64,000 nucleotides of DNA from Fomes fomentarius (lineage: Eukaryota; Basidiomycota; Agaricomycetes; Polyporales; Polyporaceae): positions 496,001 through 560,000 of the forward strand of contig JABYQN010000014.1 in NCBI GenBank assembly GCA_022606135.1, written 5' to 3'. This document shows positions 12,401 through 22,983 of this stretch, piece after piece. The notes beneath the pieces were generated by a model. It did no database searches. It was not told the origin of the DNA and saw only the letters and a list, made by a program, of their open reading frames with translations. Every line of letters starts with the position of its first letter. Positions within the stretch are counted from its first letter, which is position 1. Both the position numbers and the translations under genes were made by a program.

Positions 12401-15400
12401 TGATGAACATGGACCCAGAAGCGCTCTTCACCGTCACGCGCATCCTCGCGGGCGACGCGGGGCTCGATACGGCGCAGATTGATGCGATAGTGCAGTTGGG
12501 CGGGTATAAGTACGTTGCGGACGTGAATGGGGATGGGAATGGAGATGGGAAGAGGGAGGTGGATGAGAAACGGGATAACCTGTTCCAGTGAGTCGTGTTC
12601 TTCGGCTTTGAAGTGGACTAGGGGAGCTTACAGACTTACCAACGTAGCGGCTTTGACCTCCCGAGCTACGTCGACGAGGCGTTCGCGAAGCTCACCTCGA
12701 ACGTCGATCTCGTTGCTGGTGTGAACATTGGTCAGTGGTTTCTTGTGCTTGATTGCAGTGCAAAGGTTGACATGTTTCCATGCGCTCGCAGGTGACTACG
12801 CGACGACCCTCACGTACTCGCAGCCCGACGTGCAGATCAAGACGGACGAGAGCCTTCACCTGATCCTCCCCATACTCGCGCAGCCCATCGTACAGACCAT
12901 CGTGTCTGGCTCTGTCCTCGGCATCGAGACGGTGCTCATCAAGAACATCAAGGAGAATTCGTTCGGCACGACGCTAAAGGGCTCTATCACCCAGGCCGGT
13001 CCCTGTACGTCTCCCTTTTGCCCCCCATCATATATGAGCAGTGGTTGAACTCACTGGGATGAACCCACAGTCGACGCGAAGATCTCGTTCCCTGCAGGTC
13101 TGAGCATCGAGTGGAATGGCGGCATGCTTGGCAGCATCACGATGCCAGATGTCGATGTCGTCGCAGACGTCGGCGCGAGCTTCGAGGTCGACGCGACGTT
13201 CAGTGTCGCAGACGTCGGACACCTCACCGAGTTCACGAAGACGATGCTCACGGAGGAGTCGTTTGACTGGATCATCTCCGGCTCTAACCTCTCTGTCGCC
13301 GCAATTGGTATCGACGTCCCCGGAATCGAGCTGAACCAGAAGAAGGTGTCGCTCAAGGGCATGAACAACCTCAAGGGCGGCGTCAAGATCGAGACGTTCG
13401 ACCTTCCGAGCAACGACCCCGCCGGCGGTATCCACCTCACGCTCCAGACCACGGTCACGAACCCGTCGCAGGTCGGTGTCGAGCTCACGTCGATCGCGTT
13501 CGCGAATTTTTTCCAGAACGTCCACATTGGTCCTGCTGCCACCTCGGAGACGTTCAGCCTCTCGCCGCTCCAGTCGATCCCGCTGCCGCTCACTGGGCGC
13601 CTCATCCCCCAGGACTCGCAGGAAGGCTTAGATGCTGTTTCGGCGATGTTCAACGGGTTCATCCACGGAAAGGACAGTGACATCGTCGTACAGGGTGATA
13701 GCGCCGGTCCTACTGACGTATGTCACGTTGTTTGCTGCTATGGGAATTTGGTTTTGACGCAGCTTCTATAGGTCACCTGGCTTAACGAGGGTATCAAGCA
13801 GCTCAAGGTTCAGGCTGTCCTTCCGAATCGCGGCGTCCTGCAGATCATCAAGAGCATCAGCCTCAACGAGCTCGACCTCCGCTTTACTGAGGAGACCGCA
13901 TTCAGGCCTTCGATGGGCAGCAACGATACCACCGCCGCGTTCACGCTTCCGTTCGACTTCCCCATCGACATTGTCGCGCTCGAGCAGAACATCACAATCG
14001 GCACGGACGGCACGGACTTTGCGGAGCTCGTCATCCCCAAGGGCCCGAGCAAGACGGACGTCGACACGCGCATCATTCACCTCAAGTTCTCGGACGCGCC
14101 GTTTGGCGTCTTCGGCGGGCAGCACGGCGCGTTCGGGCAGTTCCTCTCGGACACGGCAACGTCGAAGAGCGAGACGATGTCGCTCAAGGGTGCGGCGAAC
14201 ACGGACGCGCAGACGGCCGTGGGGCTGCTAACGCTGACGGATATCGAGTTTGATGTGGACTCGACGGTCGCTGGCCTGCAGGGCTTGAATGCGAGACCGG
14301 CGATCGTGACGGACTTGGATGTGAACCATGGGTTCCCGGACTATCTACTCATAAAGGTGCACTCGTCGTTGTTCAACCCGAGCAACATCACCCTTGGTTC
14401 TGGGGACATCTCGTTCGGTCTGCTCTTCCAGTGAGTGATCACTGTTTACAATGATTGACTCTTGCACTTCAATCGTTGATAACCTCCGGGATAGGGACGA
14501 CATTATTGGTACAGCTGATCTCGTACGTCTTCACGCTCGTGAGCGACCGTAGTAGTTACTGACGTTCTTGCAGAGCAACCTTGTCATTGTTCCTGGCAAC
14601 GAGTCATATGCCATCGGTATGTACCCTAGAGCTCAAAGTGGCGCTAAGAGATGCTGATATTCTCTTGCAGACGTTCATTACCAGCCCACGGGCGGCGCTG
14701 TCTCTTCGGGTCAGAAGATGCTTGAGAATTACCTGCAGGGAGTTGAGTCCGCGACGACCATTCAAGGATCCACCGATTCCACGCCTATTGAGTCGCTTCA
14801 GCTTGCTATGTCGCACATCCGCCTCTCTCCAGTGAATATCCCTGCGCTGCACCAAAACTTGATCACAGCTGCCTCGCTCGTCTTCCCGACGGATATCGCA
14901 CAGACGGGTCTCGCAACGACGACTTTCACTCTCTCGAACCCCTTCACGGCGAGCATCAACCTTCTCGAGGTCACTGCGGTCGCGACGTTCCATAACCTGA
15001 CCCTGGGCAAAATCGACCACGTTGACCGTTCGGGCAGTCCGATCCACGCAGATGGCCGCACAAACATCACGTCACCGACGCTGCCGTTCGCGTTCAACGT
15101 CGACCCTGTCACGATCATCCAGCTGCTGTTCATTGGCGCGCAGAACAACCACGTTGACCTTGGGCCGCTCCCTGATGTGTTCCAGGTTGTGCTGCAGAAC
15201 CCTGGTCAGAAGACCTCGGTATGTTGCTCGCTGTTTGTGGTGATATGTGCCGTGCTGATGGATTTCGTACTTATAGGTCAAAGCTACAGTGAACACTGGC
15301 AATGCACCTTGTGTCAGGTGAGCGTCATGAATGACCCCTTACTTAGTCAACACGTTGGCTCATTTTATCCCTAGCGGCCGCCAGTTCGACGTCAACAGCG

Positions 15401-18400
15401 CAATCTTGAACTCGCTCAAGAACCTAGAGGTCACGCTCGACATAGACAGTGCCCTGAAGATCGATGACTGTAAGTACATCTTACTGCGCCAAAGGTTATA
15501 TTCCTCATGCAATGCCAATATGTAGTCCATACGGACCTCGCCTTCACGCAAAGCAACGTTGCTGCCATCGTGAGTACGACCCGTTGCGCGAAATATACAA
15601 CCAGTTGACAGCATCCTGATGTAGACCGACGAGACGGCGCTCTACCTCATCACTGTCGTTGCTCCGCCTATCGTGCAGCAATTAGTCGACCAGTCGAAGC
15701 TGTCTTTCAACGCTGCAAACATCACGTAAGCTTGGTTTAACCTCATGTACTTGGTATTGGAGGCTCATGAGAGGACAGCAACATCTCGGATGGTGGTTTC
15801 GACTTGTCCCTCAAGGGTTCACTCACGAATACCGGTCCGTTCGACGCTCAGATCACTTTCCTCGATCCCGTCACGTATGTCTCTATACTCTTTGCTTATG
15901 AACAAGTGGCTCAACATGTTTTATAGTGTCACTTGGCAAGGTCACGACATCGCGACCATCGCGCTTCCTCCAGGTATGCACTATTCTCCAGATTGAAATG
16001 ATAGAAGCTGACAGAGTTGCCGCGGCCCAGTCTGTGCGGCTGCTAACGATGGTGTTCCTGACTACGAGACCAACGCCCGCCTCACGATCACCGATCAGGG
16101 CCAGTTCACGGGGTTCGCTACTTTCTTGTTGCACAACCCTGACTTCGAGTGGACGATCCACACGGGCAACGTGCGGGTCACCGCTCTTGGCATTGATTTC
16201 GATGGTGTTCACCTCAGCAAGGATATCTCGTTCACGGCGTTCAACAACCTCCCTGGTGTTACGATCAGCAACTTCAAGCTGCCGTCCGATGATCCCGCCG
16301 GTGGTATTCACATTGAGACCGACTCTCTCATCCCATCTCCTTCTCGTAGGTTGTCTCACCGTCATGAACTGGACCATTGTCCTGATCTACCGTTACAGAG
16401 CTTGGTATCGACCTTGGTACTGTCACGTTCGAGGCAACATTCAAGGGCACGACCGTCGGACGTGAGTAGTTGTACTCGTACTTGGGTGCCGCGCCTGCTG
16501 ACTGCGTAATCTTGTGTAGCTCTTTCTGGCAATAACCTCTTCCTCGCACCGCAAGCAACGACTCAAACGCACCTATTTGGTCGCATCACTCCGAAGAGCG
16601 GTAACGATCTTGACGTTATAGGGGAGCTGTTTACGAACTACCTCCATGCGGAGAACCAGACGCTTTCTGTCAAGGGCGAGTCTGTACAGCCTACAGGTTC
16701 TAACAGCCCCGTCGGATGGTTGAGCACTGCGTTCAAGACTCTGACGCTGGATGTCATCCTGCCTGGAGAGACGTTTGACGTGCGTTGTTGTTCCTTTTCA
16801 TACCAGTTTCTCTACAAGACTGACATCGCCGTCTGTAGATCATCCAATCCATTCAGATGTCCGATCTGGAGCTTGTGATGAAGGAACAGAGCCAGGCATT
16901 CGCTCCGATCGCAGGCTCGAAGCACATCTTGGCGCAGTACAAGAATCCTTTCGGCTTCTCGCTCCAGGTTATCAGGAGTGGCGAGGACATCACACTCTCC
17001 TCCCACGGCACGGACATCGCACAGGTGTGTAACTATGCGTGTTCTTCGCGTTGCCCATGCTGACTGCGCCCCATAGCTCAACCTCCCACAAGAGGACGCG
17101 CAAGGCGAAGTCTCTACTGGCAACCTGGCGGACCTCGTTCTGTCGTTTGAGAACCAGACGCTGCAGTCTATCAACAATGGCGCGTTCACACAATTCTTCG
17201 CCGCTGTCACAGATACAGCTGCTGTCGAGTTCGACCTCAAGGGAACGGCTGATGTTGTCGCGAAGACTGCCATTGGCAATGTCCCCATCTCTGGGATACC
17301 ATTCGATGTCTCGAGCAGCCTGAAGGGAATCAATGCATTCAATCACGCCGCGGGTCTCTCCAACTTGTCAATCACTGGCAGTGGTCATGACAACCATGGC
17401 CCGTACATCAAGTCACCTCTCACCACCACGCTCGAGAACCCATCGAACATCTCGCTCGAGACTGTCGACATCGCTCTTCCAGTGTATCGCGATAGCCTCA
17501 TGCTCGGACGCGCTGCTATCGATCCGCTCAACTTGGTACCTGGCGAGAACACGGTTGCGACCGAGTTCCACTACGCACCGATCGATGCCAACAATACCGA
17601 TGCCCAGGCGTTCCTCACCGAGTTCTTGCAGACCGACCACGAGATTCCGCTCACAATCAAGGGTGACGACGAGAGCTCTCCGTTTGCGTCGTTGGTTCCG
17701 GCACTTGAGAACGCTGAGATCAACACGAGTCTCAAGGGTACGTGATGGTATCAGGGACTGAAACATACGCTTTTCTGACGATGCTCCTAGGCTTGAATGT
17801 GCCGCCGTTCGTGACGCACATAAACGCATATATCACCCTGGACACCCTCGTCACGAACTTCATCACAATTGACTTCGATGTCGGTTAGCTTCATTCATCT
17901 ACACGTGCTGTCGAGACTGACTAAATACCACAGATCGCGAATCCATTGGACACCGATATGGAGATCACGTTCGCGCAAGTCGACTCAGGTGTCGGAGGCG
18001 AGACCTACGCACACTTCACGAAGCCGTTTGATAGCTTCGTCATTCCTGCGCACAGCACCGCGAACAGTGGCGAAGTGAAGAACGTGCTTCTCACGAAGGG
18101 TGCACTGGCCTCTCTTGGGATCATTGGTCTGGGCAAGCTCGACGTGTTCTCTGTCACGACAGTCAAGTAAGCAGGTTACGGCTACAACACGATTGCGTGT
18201 ACAGCTGACACTGTGCCTGCAGAATCGGCGAGTACACTATCCCGTGGTTGCATCTCACTACCTTGGACGTGACTACGCAATACTCGATCTCGCTCTCAAT
18301 TTCGCAGATGAAGGAGGCAGCACTCTCCATTAGCGCAAGTAAGGCCGCCCTCACGCTTTCGCCTTTAAGCAGCGCAAACAACACCGTGTCGGTCGCCACC

Positions 18401-18652
18401 GCGAGCGTGACGGGTAGTGCTGAAGGTGCTAGCTCAGACATCGCCGAGAATCCTTCTTCCACGAACAAGCCCACCGGTGCTTCTAATGATGCTCCGCCGC
18501 CGTTCTCAACGGAGGAACCATCTAAGACGTCTAGCGAGGATGCTCCTGAGTCGTCTGCAACTACCCATGGCACGTTCAAGGCTGCGTCTACCTCTTCCCC
18601 TGCTGAGACGTCTGAATCGACGTCATTGGCTCCTGCAGACGACGAAGCATAG
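9435..18652 (+). CDS. Giant single-pass membrane protein with three ~760-residue DUF3712-like repeats
   Basis: A chain of 29 exons (9435-9880, 9942-10914, 11026-11155, 11318-11533, 11663-11710, 11774-11877, 11947-12136, 12203-12587, 12648-12730, 12792-13004, 13071-13717, 13772-14430, 14495-14522, 14574-14616, 14671-15218, 15277-15317, 15375-15469, 15526-15569, 15625-15725, 15779-15874, 15927-15973, 16031-16345, 16399-16461, 16520-16779, 16839-17024, 17077-17737, 17791-17879, 17934-18166, 18223-18652) totals 7,374 bases, exactly 2,458 codons with stop. Residues 1-93 are polar; FIITSIVAALLGIAILFILL (about 99-118) is the only membrane helix, preceded by KRK, so the bulk should face the lumen or cell exterior. 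The rest is beta-rich and Asn-X-Ser/Thr-rich. LP-x-x-DPAGGI recurs near residues 278, 1040 and 1795; NPSN near 592, 1348 and 2108; and ANPF/SNPF/ANPL near 718, 1475 and 2239, so the period is about 760. The tail is Ser/Thr/Pro-rich. The biochemical role of DUF3712 proteins is not established to my knowledge. Confidence 0.85.
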
Positions 18653-19310
18653 TCATCTGTATTTGAGGTATGTGATGATGGTGACGCCGTTGCTATTCGA
18701 TAGCTGTTGACTGATTGATAGCCTTAGCCGCGACTCGGACACGTAATAACCTCAACAAAGCACCATAATCTTGCGATGACCATCGCACGCCGTCTGCTTG
18801 TACAATGTTCTTTGTATCGCATAGTAGCCTCAAAACTGTCGCCCATAGGACCTTTTTTCTCGCCTTCTGACGTACTTATTTGTTTATTATCTCTACGTTT
18901 CGAAGGATCCTGCTTTCTATCGCGAGAGCTATGCCCATGATTCTTCACATATTCCGAGCATCTGGTGCAGACTGACCTTACGGAGTGCTCGTTTTTTCAT
19001 AATGATACGCCTTTCCGTACTCTACACTCATGCGTCACGCACTCCCGCACGATTCATCTACATTATCTGGTAGCGTACCAAACAATATGAGCCAGCATCA
19101 TACAAGAACGTGGCCACCGTGGGAACTTTGAGTGGTGGTCACAGCAATTGAAGAGCGTCTAGACTTCCTTATCAGGCCACCACACATTTGGATTGGCTCT
19201 CTGGACATATCTCTACGGAGGTGTAACAGGAGATGACGCATGCATTTCCACCGGCTGCGACCAGGGAAGATTCAAATTATATGACTGTGTCACAGGGACT
19301 CAAGGTGCAT

Positions 19311-19439
19311 GGCTGACTGCGGCTAACAGGGGTGACCGGAGGCATGAGGCTGACATGTGGCTGGCAGGGACCAGTGAAAGCATAAGGCTGACTGTGGCTA
19401 ACCGGAGCCGGAGACAAGGCTGACAGATGGCTAACAGGG
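19311..19439 (+). repeat. Four imperfect direct repeats in the hydrophobin promoter
   Basis: The core GGCTGAC-(2-4)-GGCTAAC recurs at 19311-19330, 19348-19369, 19386-19403 and 19418-19439, spaced 32-38 bases apart, with an additional degenerate GACTGTGTCACAGGGA at 19283. The block ends about 100 bases before the hydrophobin start codon and just upstream of a TATA-like box. It could be a cluster of binding sites for one regulator or a decayed minisatellite. Confidence 0.7.
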
Positions 19440-19452
19440 AATCAGCACTACT

Positions 19453-19458
19453 TATATG
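19453..19458 (+). promoter_or_regulatory. Candidate TATA box of the hydrophobin gene
   Basis: TTATAT sits 83-88 bases before the ATG at 19541, a plausible distance for a strongly expressed hydrophobin gene. It follows directly after the direct-repeat block. Confidence 0.4.
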
Positions 19459-19540
19459 CGCATGCTACACCCTTCTCGTCCTCCTCCTCCTCCACCGCCA
19501 ACAACTCCTCAAGCACCTTCAGCCTTACCGCAACATCAAG

Positions 19541-20017
19541 ATGTTCTCTTACACTCTTGCTCTTGCCATCACTGCCATGCCCCTCCTTGCAGCTGCCAAC
19601 CCCATTGAGGCCCGATACACCAAAACCTGCAGCACCGGCCGTGTTCAATGCTGTGACACTACCGCAACAGTGCGTTAGGGCTGCTATACCCTATCTCTCC
19701 TGTGAGGTACACCCGTTGGACTCACACCTATATGTACTTGCACACAGGCAGGCTCAGGCAAAGGCTCTAGCGTGCTTGGGCTCCTTGGAATCGTCCTGGA
19801 CGATACCAACATCGTCCTTGGCCTGCAGTGTACTCCTATCTCAATCATTGGAGCCGGACTTGGTGGGAGCTGCGCCAACCAGGCTGTGTGCTGCCAGGAC
19901 AACAGCCATGTATGCGTCACATTGCTTCTAGTACCTGTCATTAGGCTTTGTTTAACTGACCTCCGTCGTCTTTAGGGCAGCCTTGTATCCATTGGCTGCA
20001 TTCCCGTTCAGCTCTGA
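19541..20017 (+). CDS. Class I hydrophobin
   Basis: Exons 19541-19669, 19748-19909 and 19976-20017 encode 110 residues. Hydrophobins are secreted and self-assemble into amphipathic rodlet layers that coat aerial hyphae and fruiting structures. The first 19 residues (MFSYTLALAITAMPLLAAA) form a signal peptide. The eight cysteines follow the family pattern: C-X6-CC-X32-C-X13-C-X5-CC-X12-C; the long CC-to-C spacing and hydrophobic mid-loop (SSVLGLLGIVLDD) indicate class I. The protein ends five residues after the last Cys, as usual. Two short introns of 78 and 66 bases (GTGCGT and GTATGC donors) are placed as in other basidiomycete hydrophobins. The direct-repeat block and TATA-like element lie just upstream. 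Confidence 0.96.
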
Positions 20018-21432
20018 GCAAAGCTCGATGGAGAGCGTGTCAGGGCAATGCTTGTAATGATTGATGCAGATAGTACCGAGGCACGGATTCTGTGTATGCT
20101 CGAGATTGAGATTCGCGATTTTTACTATAATTTATGAGCGACTCGGATGCCTGTCATCCCTACAAGTCTTGAAGCTTGAAGAGTCTCAGGCTGTCATTGC
20201 AAGTCGGAGTCAGCGTCTGGTAGTAGAGCTCCGAGGCCAAAATACCACTGGTTCATTGCAACATTGCCACATCGCATGATCTCTCCTCCTCATACAGTTG
20301 ATTTGAAGCAGCGTATCTCCCAGCTCTATGTTGAGTATACGTAGCGGCAGGCTACTACTGCCAGACTGCCCGCCAAGTGCCACCCCGTTACCATAATAGG
20401 CGATTGAGTCCAACACGCTACTTCGAGACCCGCACATACATGTCCATATACTGCTATTAGCTCACTCAAGGGATTTTTCTAGCCACTCGAGGCGTGTGGG
20501 TCATGCAAATGCGGTCGGCGGGGTGGCGGGAGATATGCGCGTCTGCCCGATTTGGTAGTGGAAGCGCCGGCGCGAGAAAATCCAGCGTGTCAATTCACAG
20601 AATTACTTATGCAAGGCACTGTAATCATTCCACAGGCCTTTCCATCACAATTGAATAAGCCCAAGCTTGCGGCCTGACTGTGAGATCTGAGACCCAGTCA
20701 AAATTCCGTCTTGCGAAGTCGTGTGGATCGCGTCAAAATCGAGTGGAGATGGGCGTCTCACGGAGGATCTTGTGGAACCGTGTCCGCTACATCGCTCTTT
20801 GATCAGATGGATGTGTGAGCTCTGGTATGCCCCTCGGTCGCGCATTGTCGGTGCAGCGTTGCAAACCTGGCGCCGGTGCCTTCAGCGATGACGGCGGCGG
20901 CGACAATCCGGATTGAAAACGGAATTTTACTACGATATCGACGGTCCCACACAATTCCGCGAGACGGCGGACTTTTGACTGGGTCGCAAGATCCACCGAC
21001 TGACCGACGCCTTTCACGTGATATGATCGTCGTGTGTTTCCAACATGAGGCAAGCATGCTCATGGCGGCAAGTGGGAGACTTGCTTACACCCGTCGTTGT
21101 GGTGTAGATCTCTGCTGATCGGAGGAAGATGCCTGGCATCAGTTCCCGTAGTGAAAATACACGTAAGGCAGTGATTAACCCAGGGCGCATTGTTGACTCT
21201 ATTCGTCAGCGTTTACCAATCACTCCAAGGCAGATTGCGAGTGTACACGGCAGGCAGTCGATAGGCCCGTCTGGAGGGCATAGACGACTCGGACCTCCGT
21301 GGGTGTGATAAATGAGGGTTTGTCAAGCAGCTCCTCTATTCACCACCAAGCTTTGTCTTCTTAAATCATCCTACAGCATCCAGTCCTACACAGAATCGAC
21401 CTATCCCCCTTACACAGACACCCCTTTCCAAC
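20018..21432. other. Intergenic region with an inverted-repeat element
   Basis: No gene recognised. The 3' flank of the hydrophobin occupies the first few hundred bases. An inverted repeat lies at 20671-21010; the last 120 bases are the promoter and 5' UTR of the NmrA-like gene. Confidence 0.55.
20671..21010. repeat. Imperfect inverted repeat, possible MITE-like element
   Basis: The left arm (20671-20746) and the reverse complement of the right arm (20921-21010) share ACCCAGTCAAAA, then TCCG, TGCG or CGCGG, and GTGTGG in the same order with few gaps. About 175 bases separate the arms. No ORF of note lies inside. The structure suggests a small non-autonomous transposon or an old palindromic duplication; I did not identify target-site duplications. 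Confidence 0.6.
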
Positions 21433-22435
21433 ATGGCAATTCTCGTCACTGGCGGCACAGCGAAGACCTCTGTGCACCTTGCCGCCCTACTCCAGGACGC
21501 AGGACTCTCGTTCCTCATGGCCGCCCGCAGGCCTGATGCGGTTCCAGTCGGCCTGCCCAAAGTCAAGTTCGACTGGTCCGACGAGTCCACCTGGAGCGCT
21601 CCTTTCGCGCACTCTTTCCCCGGCGGCGAGTCCATTTCCGCAGCCTATCTCGTCATGGGCGGTGGCGCGGACCCCATTACCCCAGTCAACGCGTTCGTCG
21701 ACTTCGCTTTCAAGGAGCACAACGTCAAGCGCTTCGTCCTCTGCGCAGGCGGCACTATAGAGCCCGGCGGTCCGATGTTGGGCCAGATCTGGCAGCGCTT
21801 CATCGACCTCGGTGTCGAGCATTGCGTATTGAGGCCCACGTGGTTCATGGGTCAGTCTGTTCACCTCCTCATCAGTGTTCGCGCGCGCTGACGGACAATC
21901 GGGACACAGACAACCTCTCTTCGGGACCGTACCTACAGGCGATCAAAACGGACGGGAAGCTGCACACCGCGACGGCAGACGGCAAGATCCCGTTCGTGAG
22001 CACGCAGGATATCGCGGCCGTCGCCTTCAAGGCTCTCACCGCACCAAAGATTGACGAGACTAGCTACCGCGTCAATGGGCCAGAATTGCTGAGCTACGAT
22101 GAGGTGAGAGAGCGGCCGCTCCGCTCCGGCGTCGTTCTCATCTGGCCTACGATTGCACGTTCGCTGACAACCGCCTACTGTAGGTCGCTGAGAAGCTGAG
22201 CGAAGCCCTGGGGCGGAAGATCGAGCACATCCAGCTCTCACCAGAGGAGCGCACGGCCAACCTTATAGAGAGCGGTCTTCCCGAGCATGTGGCTGCCTTC
22301 CTGACTGTAATCGAGACACTGGCCGCGGCTGGATGGGAGGTGAAGGTTAAAACTGACGATGTGGAGAAGGTCACGGGCAGCAAACCGCAGACCTTCGATG
22401 AGTTTGTGGCGGAGAAGAAGGCTGTGTGGTTGTGA
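21433..22435 (+). CDS. NmrA-like / festuclavine dehydrogenase-like NAD(P)-binding protein
   Basis: Exons 21433-21850, 21910-22103 and 22184-22435 give 287 residues. The start MAILVTGGTAKTSVHLAALL is a Rossmann beta1-turn-alpha1 with TGGTAKT in place of the strict GxxGxxG motif, as in the atypical-SDR group annotated as NmrA-like or EasG-like (ergot alkaloid protein A). Further family signs are RFVLCAGG, LRPTWFM just before intron 1, PFVSTQDIAAVAFKAL and YRVNGPELLSYDEVAEKLSE. Such proteins bind NAD(P)H and act as reductases or redox sensors; the substrate is not predictable. No other alkaloid gene is nearby, so a role in ergot-type biosynthesis is not implied. Introns are 59 and 80 bases. Confidence 0.9.
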
Positions 22436-22983
22436 TAGTCAGTCTCAGAACGGTCTGCAGTATACTTGTCTTGCGATGACCATTGACATGCGCTCCTAAC
22501 GAATCGGAATATGCGTAGTAGCAGATGTGATATGATTGTCGTCATTGAGCCGAACGTGTACGCCTTAGGCTAGAAGCGAGCATTGCCATCGCAGGTGGGA
22601 TCCTAGGCTCCGATTTCCGTCTCGCCGATGGTTGCATACATGCTTCCTCAGTCTAGGCCTAGCTGACCGTTTTCTGCTCCGCTACGACGTCAGGACCGCC
22701 GCCCGGAGAACTGTCGTCGTCTGTGAGACTGCATAATTGGCATGGCATGGATAGTACAATCTGCATATAGACATGATATGTAGGATGTGCGTCGACTGGG
22801 AAGGAAGAAGGAATGGACTGTCGAATAGATATCTTATCGAATAACGTTATCTCTCCTTGCGACCTAGTATGGCCGTATCGTGTGTATAACTCGACCAGCG
22901 AGCCCCGAGGTCCGGGAATCCGTCAAAACGTGTATGGCACGCGATCCGTGAACCTTGCTTTATATCAAGCTTATAGTGTTGAC
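22436..22983. other. Convergent intergenic region
   Basis: About 550 bases between the stop codons of the NmrA-like gene (+) and the AA9 gene (-). It should hold both 3' UTRs. No further gene or repeat seen. Confidence 0.6.

Larger units (their letters stand above)
18653..19540. other. Intergenic region upstream of the hydrophobin
   Basis: No gene seen. The distal half is AT-richer with T runs (3' flank of the giant gene), and the proximal 260 bases hold the direct-repeat block and a TATA-like box that belong to the hydrophobin promoter. Confidence 0.6.

Noticed and set aside
21433..22435. Ergot alkaloid gene cluster
   Set aside because: Only one NmrA/EasG-like gene is present and no prenyltransferase, methyltransferase or other pathway gene is nearby.
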